This document shows positions 1 through 6,568 of a stretch of 16,571 nucleotides of DNA, piece after piece (position 1 is the stretch's first letter; the number at the start of each line of letters is the position of its first letter). Origin of the DNA: JARDZI01 sp041639705. GTDB lineage: Bacteria; Bacillota; Clostridia; Clostridiales; Caloramatoraceae. Location: NCBI GenBank assembly GCA_041639705.1, contig JBEQBT010000047.1, forward strand, positions 1-16,571, given 5' to 3'. The notes under the pieces were generated by a model. The model was not told where the DNA came from. It did not search any database and was given only the letters and a program-made list of their open reading frames with translations. Both the position numbers and the translations under genes were made by a program.

Positions 1-70
1 GTAGAATAACTGTTTAACTTTCTTTCATTATAATCATATACTTTCTTTAGAAATAATAAAAGGAGATAGT

Positions 71-139
71 ATGCATGAAAGACAAAAAACAATTAAAAAT
101 AATAGGTGCCAGCTACATGAATTTGATGAAACCTCATAA
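71..139 (+). other. possible 22-codon ORF or truncated gene start
   Basis: An AGGAG at 61-65 is followed by ATG at 71, and the frame stays open for 22 codons to TAA at 137-139. A TATAAT hexamer lies upstream at 29-34. The frame runs into the inverted repeat at 101-161, so this may be a real gene start cut off by that element, or chance. The peptide shows no recognisable motif, and coding status is uncertain. Confidence 0.2.
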
Positions 140-161
140 TCTCATGTGGCTGGCACCTATT
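101..161. repeat. 20-bp imperfect inverted repeat (REP-like hairpin), likely terminator of the plsC-gltS unit
   Basis: The arms 101-120 and 142-161 match at 19 of 20 positions, and the one difference still allows a G-U pair. The loop is 21 nt. The arm core is GGTGCCAGC/GCTGGCACC. On the minus strand the hairpin begins one base after the gltS stop codon and is followed by a T-rich tail (ATTATTTTT), so it probably ends transcription of plsC-gltS. Its size and G/C-rich core in an AT-rich region also resemble dispersed REP-type repeats; that reading is an inference. Confidence 0.6.
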
Positions 162-162
162 G

Positions 163-1545
163 TTAATGCTCTTTTTTGTGATTGACTTTCAACATGAAAA
201 TCAGAAGCAATAACAGATAAACTATAAGGAGACCTATTGTTAAGAACAGCATGCTGTCAGACTCGGGAGCTAGTCCAATTAGTAGCAGCATTGGTGCACC
301 GAAGGCTATTCCAAAACCGCTTCCTGCCAGCAAATTATTAGCTGCAGGGGTCTTAAAGGATGGGTCTAATTCTCGCAACAGCAGCACACCAGAACTTATG
401 GTGCCGGTTAGCATTCCGTACATAGAAAGCATCCCCTCATAGTAATAACTAGGATATAGCTTTTTGCACATCCATTGTAAATACCAGAGTGTGATTATTC
501 CTCCAGCTACAGACATAAGAATAAATGGCAGCCATTGTCCACTCAAATCCTCTATATTAATAATGGCTATTCCTGCTATAACCATTAGGTCAAAAGCACA
601 GCCGGAAATTCTACTTAAAAGATAATTGTTGGGATATTGGTGGGTCATCACTTTTGCCTTAGTCAATGCTTTAAATCCTAGGCGACAAGCCATCGCAAGT
701 AATGAGCCAATTATAAAATTAAAGCCCCAAAGCAGTGGAGAAATCGACTTTGCCAGTCCAGGGGCCTTTGTTTCTAGGAAAGAAGTCATTCCCAATGTAA
801 TCAGGTAAGTAAATAGATATATAAAAAGAATGAGTGCAAACTGTACTGAAAGTCGGTCTATGGATTCCGAAACAGGTAGTTCATTTTTACTTTGAAAATC
901 ATCAATTGTGACAGAGCCAGATACAGTCTCATAATTTCCTCTGGTGATTTTTCCACGATGTTTAAGTATGTTAAGGTACACAACTCCTACAACACATGCT
1001 ACAATATAGCCCATAGCTGCAATAGAAAGTCCAAAGGACTGTCCGCCTACAAATCCAAGGGTTTCATAAGTTGAACCTACATTGTTTGCCTGTCCTGTCC
1101 CTTGCCCATAACCCATTGGTAATAAAATACCTGCAGCTTTGAAGTACCCAGGCATAATTGTGAATGCAAGCCCAGCGGAAATGGCAATCCCAACAATACC
1201 CTGTACCAGATAAGTACTTACTATCAGTGCTCCACTTTTTGCACCAGTAAAATCACTTTTGGCAGCATCATCATATTTTTGGGGCACTTGAAGAGAAAGA
1301 GCAATAAAGCCGATTGCAATGGCGTGGTATGTAACGATTTCCATGAATTCTCTGTCGATGTATAAAACCCCGCTTATTCTAAGTAAAAGCACTATAAAGC
1401 CAGCAAGAACAGCTGTGGGCATAAGGCTTTTGTGAATGAAAGGGACCTTGCGTCTTAGAACATTAGCAAGCAACATAATACCTGCAAGTATTCCAAATTG
1501 TAGTATTATATTCCAGAGAATTTTGTTTGATGCAGAAAAATCCAT
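163..1545 (-). CDS. gltS: Sodium:glutamate symporter, GltS/ESS family (long form)
   Basis: This is a polytopic inner-membrane protein of 460 residues predicted to import glutamate or a related anion with Na+. About ten or more hydrophobic segments are visible. The first re-entrant region has the glycine-rich signature GYGQGTGQA at residues 145-153. A second glycine-rich stretch (MLTGTISSG) lies in the C-terminal half, fitting the inverted-repeat fold of the family. It is about 60 residues longer than E. coli GltS (401), with an extra hydrophilic linker around residues 205-240. The start was chosen at ATG 1545 because AGGAGG (complement of 1553-1558) lies 7 nt upstream; an upstream in-frame start would extend it by 14 residues into plsC. 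The plsC stop codon overlaps this ribosome binding site, so the two are probably translationally coupled. Substrate specificity cannot be read from the sequence. Confidence 0.85.
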   Translation of the reverse strand: MDFSASNKILWNIILQFGILAGIMLLANVLRRKVPFIHKSLMPTAVLAGFIVLLLRISGVLYIDREFMEIVTYHAIAIGFIALSLQVPQKYDDAAKSDFTGAKSGALIVSTYLVQGIVGIAISAGLAFTIMPGYFKAAGILLPMGYGQGTGQANNVGSTYETLGFVGGQSFGLSIAAMGYIVACVVGVVYLNILKHRGKITRGNYETVSGSVTIDDFQSKNELPVSESIDRLSVQFALILFIYLFTYLITLGMTSFLETKAPGLAKSISPLLWGFNFIIGSLLAMACRLGFKALTKAKVMTHQYPNNYLLSRISGCAFDLMVIAGIAIINIEDLSGQWLPFILMSVAGGIITLWYLQWMCKKLYPSYYYEGMLSMYGMLTGTISSGVLLLRELDPSFKTPAANNLLAGSGFGIAFGAPMLLLIGLAPESDSMLFLTIGLLIVYLLLLLIFMLKVNHKKEH

Positions 1546-1556
1546 ATTTATACCTC

Positions 1557-2756
1557 CTATAACATTATTCGTAGTTCGGTTAAACAATTGCAGAGCATCA
1601 AATATTTGAGCCCAGAACGTGGATGATTGGACCGAATTTCATAAAAGCTCTTACCTCCTACTGTGAAAGTTAATAATGTCTGTTGGATGAGAGCTATATC
1701 TGTAATTTCAGAAAGGGGGAAAATCCTACTCTCCCATGAAGTGCTGTCTTCCAAGACAAGTCGGTCATTATATAAACTGAGTTTGCCACTGCCTAGGAGC
1801 TTTGTACTTCTACCTACCTCATATTGGTATATGAACTGATCTGAGTCGGTTGTAATAGGTATATTCAGTGGCAAGCTGTGGTAGTATTCTGCCTTATTCT
1901 GAATATATCTCCTTTGCCATTTGTCCCATTCCAATATTGTCTTGAAGGAAGCTGCCTCCGATGTTGTGCTCTCAAAGCATCCATATGAATTGTAGCGCAG
2001 AGAAAGTCCACAGGTGCACTCTAGCATATCTCCATTACTTTTCAATGTAGATATTTTCTTACAATGGGGACATACATACAATGCGGTTTCTAAATTTTCA
2101 GCGAGTCTTTTTCCACGATACATAACTGGTGCTTTTTTATTGTTGGTAAATGCATTTACATATAAATCTTCATTAATTACTCCTTCAATTTCCTCAACAG
2201 TCATTTTTGAAAGCTCGTCCGAATTGTATTCACGAACAGGATAGCCTCGCATTTTACCCCGTCTAATTGTTTTAGCCCAACGGGGTAATGTTAGGTAACT
2301 GCCTTCCAGACGATAAGTAATCAGTGTAACACCACTGCGTTTAATAAGTTTTGCTGTAGCAGCGGTTATTTTACTTGATTCACCATTCCAAGAGGAACTA
2401 CCCTCTGCAAACATGCAAATATTGCAGCCAGATTTGAGTGTTTTTAGAATATTTACAGCAGTACGCATTTCGGTTCGAGCTTTCACACGCATAATAGGTG
2501 CAAGAAATAAGTTTAGCAGTTTGCTTAGAAATCCCTTACGGAAAATATGCTCGCTTGCAACATAATACATATGCCTTGGGAAACTCATGCCTACAAATAT
2601 TGGGTCCCAGGCAGAAGTGTGATTTGAAAGAACTATATAAGGCATACTTTTGGGCAGTGCCTTTTCAAACTCAAATCCGAACCTATATTTTACATATGGT
2701 ATGAGAAGAATTCGAAAGACTCTATATACAATTTTATGTAGCAATAAGTTTTTCAA
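1557..2756 (-). CDS. PlsC-like lysophospholipid acyltransferase with C-terminal zinc ribbon
   Basis: The 399-residue protein carries the glycerolipid acyltransferase motifs: NHTSAWD at 45-51 (the catalytic NHX4D) and FAEGSSSWNG around 116-125 (the acyl-acceptor FPEGxxS motif). PlsC enzymes transfer a fatty acyl chain to a lysophospholipid such as 1-acyl-glycerol-3-phosphate at the membrane. After about residue 225 comes a zinc-ribbon-like CPHC...CTC set (Cys 229, 232, 247, 249) and a C-terminal domain of about 140 residues that ordinary PlsC proteins of 200-250 residues lack, so its true acceptor is uncertain. A TTG start at 2756 is preferred because AAAAGGAG (complement of 2767-2773) ends 10 nt upstream. 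A farther in-frame TTG at 2786 would place this SD inside the gene. It is followed by gltS after an 11-nt gap. Confidence 0.8.
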   Translation of the reverse strand: MKNLLLHKIVYRVFRILLIPYVKYRFGFEFEKALPKSMPYIVLSNHTSAWDPIFVGMSFPRHMYYVASEHIFRKGFLSKLLNLFLAPIMRVKARTEMRTAVNILKTLKSGCNICMFAEGSSSWNGESSKITAATAKLIKRSGVTLITYRLEGSYLTLPRWAKTIRRGKMRGYPVREYNSDELSKMTVEEIEGVINEDLYVNAFTNNKKAPVMYRGKRLAENLETALYVCPHCKKISTLKSNGDMLECTCGLSLRYNSYGCFESTTSEAASFKTILEWDKWQRRYIQNKAEYYHSLPLNIPITTDSDQFIYQYEVGRSTKLLGSGKLSLYNDRLVLEDSTSWESRIFPLSEITDIALIQQTLLTFTVGGKSFYEIRSNHPRSGLKYLMLCNCLTELRIML

Positions 2757-2991
2757 TGAATGACAACTCCTTTTTAAGATATTCAATTGCTTTTGCTGTA
2801 TAAAAATAATAAAAGATTATTCCATCTATACTCTCATCAACACAAAATTCTATTAAATGATTGTGAATTCAATGTGAACTAACATAATAATTCAAATAAT
2901 GCACTTAAACAGAAGTTTTTTAACCCTTCGACATTAATTTTATCATTGGAAAGTATACTCATCAAGCTAACATTTGTTTTTATGCGGTAAT

Positions 2992-3018
2992 TAAAAAGCC
3001 AGGGATAAATCCCCAGCT
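2992..3018 (-). terminator. Rho-independent terminator of the DUF378 gene
   Basis: On the minus strand an 8-bp stem (AGCTGGGG / CCCTGGCT, two G-U pairs, 6-nt loop) is followed directly by a run of T residues (complement of 2993-2997). The DUF378 stop codon lies inside the stem. Confidence 0.75.
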
Positions 3019-3211
3019 ATTTTTCTTTTAATCCACTGTATATTAGAAGAAGTCCAGAAAGACCTACAAGTGTGTAAATTACCCTTGATAAAAAGCTTTC
3101 CATACCACCCAAAATTGCTGCAACTAGATCAAATTTAAATAAACCTACAAGTCCCCAGTTTATTGCTCCAATAAGAACAAGTACAAAGGCTATTTTACAT
3201 AAAAGCTTCAA
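3017..3211 (-). CDS. DUF378 family small membrane protein
   Basis: A 64-residue hydrophobic protein with two predicted membrane segments. The DUF378 signature is plain: GAINWGLVGLFKFDLVAAILGG in the first half (in two pieces, GAINWGLVGLF then FDLVAAILGG) and SRVIYTLVGLSGL in the second. No biochemical function is established for the family. The start was set at TTG 3211 because GGAGG (complement of 3220-3224) lies 8 nt upstream; a start at 3226 would include the SD itself. The gene stands alone, divergent from the gene at 3320, with its own terminator. A second DUF378 gene lies at 10877-11104 in the same window. Confidence 0.85.
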   Translation of the reverse strand: MKLLCKIAFVLVLIGAINWGLVGLFKFDLVAAILGGMESFLSRVIYTLVGLSGLLLIYSGLKEK

Positions 3212-3241
3212 TTTATTAACCTCCAAAAAATTTACTATTAC

Positions 3242-3272
3242 TATAATAAATATATTTAGGATATAATGTAAA
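3242..3272 (-). promoter_or_regulatory. candidate promoter of the DUF378 gene within a divergent promoter region
   Basis: On the minus strand TTTACA (complement of 3267-3272) is followed after 18 nt by TATTAT (complement of 3243-3248), five of six bases of a sigma-A -10 box, a few bases upstream of the DUF378 ribosome binding site. On the plus strand TATAAT at 3262-3267 may serve the gene at 3320, but I see no good -35 for it. The whole 3227-3306 interval is AT-rich, so these assignments are tentative. Confidence 0.35.
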
Positions 3273-3319
3273 TATGATTCTAGTTTAATAAAAGGATTAA
3301 TATTTTAGGAGTGATAAAT

Positions 3320-3799
3320 GTGAAAAAGGTTTTTTACATATTTGTTTTTTTCATTATAGCAGGGGGAATTTTTTATGTAGCAGAAAATATAAATTCTAAA
3401 AATGGAGTAACCATTGGAGAGCTAGTTCAATTAGTAAATGGAAATACAAAAACTGGTGAAGTGGAAATTGAAAAAGGTCTGAAGGATATTAAAAATGAAA
3501 ACATGCTTGAGGAAAACAAGTTCTCTCCATTCATAAGTATTGGCAAAAGTCTTCAGGGCAAGGCAAAGGAGTTATATGATAGTATTGTTGTTTCCAATTA
3601 TAAAAAGGATAATTTTAAGTTTCTAAAATTAGCTTCGAATTTGAAACCTGAGGAGTTAAGTAGATTATATGATACCCTTACAGAAAATAATATTGACAAA
3701 TCCAGCATAATTGAGGGTATACGAAATACGATTAAAAATAACAGCCTATCAAAAGAGCAAAAGGATAAACTTAGCCAATTGATTAATGGAATAAAGTAA
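3320..3799 (+). CDS. uncharacterised membrane-anchored extracytoplasmic protein
   Basis: I do not recognise this 159-residue protein. It starts with two lysines and one hydrophobic helix at about residues 4-20 (VFYIFVFFIIAGGIFYVA) with no lipobox and no clear signal-peptidase site, so it is probably a signal anchor with the rest outside the cell. The remainder is hydrophilic and Lys/Glu/Asn-rich, with helical stretches near residues 85-155 (for example LKPEELSRLYDTLTENN) and no catalytic motif. The GTG start at 3320 was chosen because AGGAG at 3307-3311 lies 8 nt upstream; the GTG at 3311 overlaps that site. No terminator follows, and the pyr promoter starts 10 nt after its stop, so read-through into the pyr operon is possible. 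Confidence 0.7.
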   Translation: MKKVFYIFVFFIIAGGIFYVAENINSKNGVTIGELVQLVNGNTKTGEVEIEKGLKDIKNENMLEENKFSPFISIGKSLQGKAKELYDSIVVSNYKKDNFKFLKLASNLKPEELSRLYDTLTENNIDKSSIIEGIRNTIKNNSLSKEQKDKLSQLINGIK

Positions 3800-3808
3800 G
3801 AGAAAATA

Positions 3809-3837
3809 TTGACTTATACTATTTTCTATGTTAGCAT
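3809..3837 (+). promoter_or_regulatory. promoter of the pyr operon
   Basis: TTGACT at 3809-3814 is separated by 17 nt from TAGCAT at 3832-3837, which is preceded by an extended -10 TG at 3829-3830. Transcription would start near 3843-3845, placing the first PyrR-binding hairpin at the very 5' end of the mRNA. Confidence 0.6.
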
Positions 3838-3846
3838 AATAAAAAA

Positions 3847-3883
3847 CAACCTTTAAACTGGTTCTGCGAGACTGGGAAGGATG
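3847..3883 (+). promoter_or_regulatory. PyrR-binding anti-antiterminator RNA element 1
   Basis: The segment has the layout of Bacillus pyr leaders: CCTTTAA, a binding loop, then GAAGGA closing the lower stem. The loop GGTTCTGCGAGACT at 3860-3873 fits the PyrR consensus ARUCCNGNGAGGYU at most positions. The C-to-T change at its position 4 is matched by G-to-A at position 12, which keeps the base pair. The 3' part, GGAAGG (about 3876-3881), is also complementary to CCTTCC at 3911-3916 of the downstream terminator, giving the antiterminator. With UMP-loaded PyrR bound, this hairpin would form and transcription would stop. Confidence 0.75.
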
Positions 3884-3907
3884 GAATAATTAAGTATGTA
3901 TATAATT

Positions 3908-3935
3908 ATACCTTCCTTTAGGAAGGTATTTTTTT
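3908..3935 (+). terminator. attenuator terminator of the pyr operon leader
   Basis: A perfect 9-bp stem (ATACCTTCC 3908-3916 / GGAAGGTAT 3921-3929) with a 4-nt loop is followed by six or more T residues. It lies between the promoter and pyrB. Its left arm can alternatively pair with the 3' side of PyrR element 1, the hallmark of PyrR-controlled attenuation. Confidence 0.85.
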
Positions 3936-3972
3936 ATATAATTATGTGATTGGACAATGATTTGTCCAACCG

Positions 3973-4006
3973 ACTTTAAACTAGCCCAGAGAGGCTAAGA
4001 AGGAGG
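3973..4006 (+). promoter_or_regulatory. PyrR-binding RNA element 2 overlapping the pyrB ribosome binding site
   Basis: ACTTTAA at 3973-3979 is followed by the loop AGCCCAGAGAGGCT at 3983-3996, which matches the PyrR consensus ARUCCNGNGAGGYU at 13 of 14 positions, and then by AAGAAGGAGG. In the known layout the CTT side of the lower stem pairs with AAGG, which here is part of the pyrB Shine-Dalgarno AAGGAGG (4000-4006). PyrR binding would therefore hide the ribosome binding site. No terminator lies between this element and pyrB, so control of translation rather than transcription is inferred. Confidence 0.65.
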
Positions 4007-4014
4007 AATAAAAT

Positions 4015-4938
4015 ATGTTAAAAGGAAGACACCTGATTGACCCCATGGATTTTTCAATTGAGGAGTTTGATGAAATATTCAAGTTGGCAGATGAAATAAT
4101 TACAAATCCCGAGGAATTCACCCATTTATGTGATGGAAAAATTTTAGCCACTCTTTTTTATGAACCAAGTACAAGAACAAGATTCAGCTTTGAAGCAGCA
4201 ATGCTAAGACTTGGAGGAAGAGTAATTGGATTTTCAGAGCCTAATTCCTCATCAGTTGCAAAGGGAGAAAGTATTTCAGATACAATAAGAACAATTGCGT
4301 GCTATGCAGATGTGGCAGTAATGAGGCATCCAAAGGAAGGGGCTCCAAAGATTGCATCTATGTATTCTAGTATACCGGTAATAAATGCAGGGGATGGAGG
4401 ACACCAACACCCAACTCAAACACTTACGGATTTATTAACCATAAGAGCTAAGAAAAAAAGCTTATCCAATTTAACCATTGGTTGTTGTGGAGATTTGAAA
4501 TTTGGAAGAACAGTTCATTCCCTAATAAAATCCATGTCTAGATATGAAAATAATAAATTCATACTAATCTCACCTAAAGAATTGAAGGTTCCAAATTATA
4601 TAATAAAAGAAGTATTAGAGAAGAATAATATTGAGTTTAAAGAAGTTGAAAGACTTGAAGATGTAATAGGAGAGCTTGATATACTTTATATGACAAGGGT
4701 ACAAAAGGAAAGATTCTTCAATGAAGAGGATTATGTTAGGTTAAAGGACAGTTATATAATTGATATAGAAAAAATGAAGAAAGCAAATGATGAAATGATA
4801 ATTCTTCACCCACTTCCAAGAGTAAATGAAATTGCATATGAGGTGGATAATGATCCTAGAGCCTGTTACTTTCAGCAGGCAAAGTATGGAATGCATGTGA
4901 GAATGGCGCTAATAGCCAAACTATTGGGGGTGAAATAA
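4015..4938 (+). CDS. pyrB: Aspartate carbamoyltransferase catalytic chain
   Basis: Catalyses carbamoyl phosphate + L-aspartate to N-carbamoyl-aspartate, the committed step of pyrimidine synthesis, in the cytoplasm. The 307-residue length is normal. Carbamoyl-phosphate site residues are visible as STRTR at 52-56, followed by SVAKGES near 80-86, MRH at 103-105 and GGHQHPTQ at 128-135. HPLPR at 265-269 is the conserved C-terminal loop that closes on substrate. The start at ATG 4015 has AAGGAGG at 4000-4006. It is the first gene of the operon and overlaps pyrI by one base (TAATG). The pairing with PyrI implies the allosteric catalytic-plus-regulatory holoenzyme as in enterobacteria, rather than the lone trimer of Bacillus. 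Expression is probably governed by both PyrR elements in the leader. Confidence 0.97.
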   Translation: MLKGRHLIDPMDFSIEEFDEIFKLADEIITNPEEFTHLCDGKILATLFYEPSTRTRFSFEAAMLRLGGRVIGFSEPNSSSVAKGESISDTIRTIACYADVAVMRHPKEGAPKIASMYSSIPVINAGDGGHQHPTQTLTDLLTIRAKKKSLSNLTIGCCGDLKFGRTVHSLIKSMSRYENNKFILISPKELKVPNYIIKEVLEKNNIEFKEVERLEDVIGELDILYMTRVQKERFFNEEDYVRLKDSYIIDIEKMKKANDEMIILHPLPRVNEIAYEVDNDPRACYFQQAKYGMHVRMALIAKLLGVK

Positions 4939-5369
4939 TGGTCACTATAAATAGTATTAAAAAGGGAATTGTGATTGACCATATAAAAGCAGGTCATGGA
5001 GTTAAGATATTTAATTATCTAGGACTTGACAAGGCTAACTTCACAGTAGCACTAATAATGAATGCACCAAGCGAAAAGCTAGGGAAGAAGGATATAATAA
5101 AGATAGAAAATGTAATTGATATAGATTATACAGTACTAGGTTTAATAGATCCTAATATTACAATAGATATAATTGATGGGGAATGCATAAAGGAAAAAAT
5201 AAAGCTAAAGCTTCCTGAAAAGGTTGAAAACGTTATAATGTGTAAAAACCCAAGATGTGTAACAGCAACAGAAAAATATGTACCACATGTATTTTCACTG
5301 ATTGATCCCGAAAAGGGAGAGTATAAATGCCAATACTGTGATGAAATATACACTCTTTTGGAGGTTTAG
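4938..5369 (+). CDS. pyrI: Aspartate carbamoyltransferase regulatory chain
   Basis: A 143-residue subunit that binds nucleotide effectors (in characterised enzymes CTP, UTP and ATP) and contacts PyrB through a zinc domain. The N-terminal allosteric domain occupies roughly residues 1-95. The C-terminal zinc site is complete, with Cys102 and Cys107 (MCKNPRC) and Cys131 and Cys134 (CQYC). Its ATG overlaps the pyrB stop, so equal synthesis by translational coupling is likely. It is slightly shorter than E. coli PyrI (153). Its presence predicts feedback control of the enzyme itself, in addition to RNA-level control in the leader. Confidence 0.96.
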   Translation: MVTINSIKKGIVIDHIKAGHGVKIFNYLGLDKANFTVALIMNAPSEKLGKKDIIKIENVIDIDYTVLGLIDPNITIDIIDGECIKEKIKLKLPEKVENVIMCKNPRCVTATEKYVPHVFSLIDPEKGEYKCQYCDEIYTLLEV

Positions 5370-5371
5370 AA

Positions 5372-6568
5372 ATGGAGCTGCTTGTTAAAAGTGCTAGAAT
5401 TATAGATTACTCTCAAGACTTTATGGGGGATGTATATATAAAGAACGGTAAAATATTTGAAATAGGAAAAGGCATAAACAAGGATTGCGAAATCATCAAT
5501 GGGGAAGGGCTAATGCTGCTTCCCTCCTTTATAGACCTTCACAGCCATTTTAGGGACCCTGGGTTAACATATAAAGAGGATCTGCTTTCTGGGTCCAGGG
5601 CAGCAGTGAGAGGTGGATATACAGCAGTAAACCTAATGGCAAACACAAAGCCTGTTTGCAGTAGTATGGATATATTTCAATATGTTAAGAACAAAGCAAT
5701 GGAAATAGGTTTAATAGATGTCCATCAAACCATATCTATAACGAAAAACCTTGATGGAAAAGATATAAGTCACTTAGATGAAATAGCTAATGAAGTGAAG
5801 TTTATATCTGATGATGGAAGAGGAATTGTAGATAACAAGGTTATGTATGATGGAATGATGAAGGCAAAAGAAATGGGTATTAGAGTTATATCCCACGTTG
5901 AGGATGAAAAGCTTGCTGCTTTTGATACTAGATTATCTGAAAACCTTATGACAAGCAGGGATGTAGCTCTTGCAGAATATACAGGATGTTCTCTTCATAT
6001 TGCCCATGTAAGTACTAGGGAGGCAATGGAATGTATAATAGCTTCTAAAAGAAAGGGAAACAATATAACCTGTGAGGTTACACCACATCATATAGGATTA
6101 ACGGAGGAGGTTAAATATAAGGTTAATCCTCCAATTAGAACAAAAGAAGATGTAGATTTTTTAATAAAAGCAATAAAAGAGGGCTGGGTTGATGCAATAG
6201 GGACAGACCATGCGCCCCACAGTTATGAGGATAAAAAAAATGGAGCTCCAGGAATATCAGGAATAGAAACCTCCTTTTCAGTATGCTATACAAAGCTAGT
6301 TAGGGAAGGACATACAAGCGTAAATAAACTTTCAGAAATAATGTCAAGAAACCCTGCTAATATAATGAAACTAAATAAAGGCAAAATCCAAATAGGGTAT
6401 GATGGAGATTTAGTTTTGGTAGATATAAATAGAAGCTTTAAGGTTGATTCAAATAAATTTAAGTCTAAGGGAAAAAACACACCCTTTGAGGGAATAGAGC
6501 TTTATGGAGAAGTAATATGGACCATAAAGGGTGGGAAAATTGTTTATTCAAAGGAGGAGAGTATGTGA
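5372..6568 (+). CDS. pyrC: Dihydroorotase, class I
   Basis: Cyclises N-carbamoyl-aspartate to dihydroorotate. The 398-residue amidohydrolase shows the class I zinc motif HSHFRDPG with His57 and His59, the substrate-binding NTKP at 91-94, SDDG near 146-149 (the Asp that bridges the metals in class I enzymes), SHVED with His175, LHIAHVST with His209/His212, and the catalytic Asp279 in GTDHAPH. The start at ATG 5372 has GGAGG 7 nt upstream and lies 2 nt after the pyrI stop. It is somewhat shorter than the usual 420-430 residues, with no motif missing. Its last bases overlap pyrF (ATGTGA). It is sited as the third enzyme gene of the operon and acts between PyrBI and PyrKD. Confidence 0.96.
   Translation: MELLVKSARIIDYSQDFMGDVYIKNGKIFEIGKGINKDCEIINGEGLMLLPSFIDLHSHFRDPGLTYKEDLLSGSRAAVRGGYTAVNLMANTKPVCSSMDIFQYVKNKAMEIGLIDVHQTISITKNLDGKDISHLDEIANEVKFISDDGRGIVDNKVMYDGMMKAKEMGIRVISHVEDEKLAAFDTRLSENLMTSRDVALAEYTGCSLHIAHVSTREAMECIIASKRKGNNITCEVTPHHIGLTEEVKYKVNPPIRTKEDVDFLIKAIKEGWVDAIGTDHAPHSYEDKKNGAPGISGIETSFSVCYTKLVREGHTSVNKLSEIMSRNPANIMKLNKGKIQIGYDGDLVLVDINRSFKVDSNKFKSKGKNTPFEGIELYGEVIWTIKGGKIVYSKEESM

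Noticed and set aside
2879..2970. Short minus-strand frame of about 30 codons in the gap upstream of the plsC-like gene
   Set aside because: There is no ribosome binding site, the open frame continues backward through the DUF378 terminator, and no recognisable motif is present; chance is sufficient.
6517..6564. Upstream ATG for pyrF inside pyrC
   Set aside because: There is no ribosome binding site, and the encoded extension has no counterpart in the family; GTG 6565 follows AAGGAGGA.
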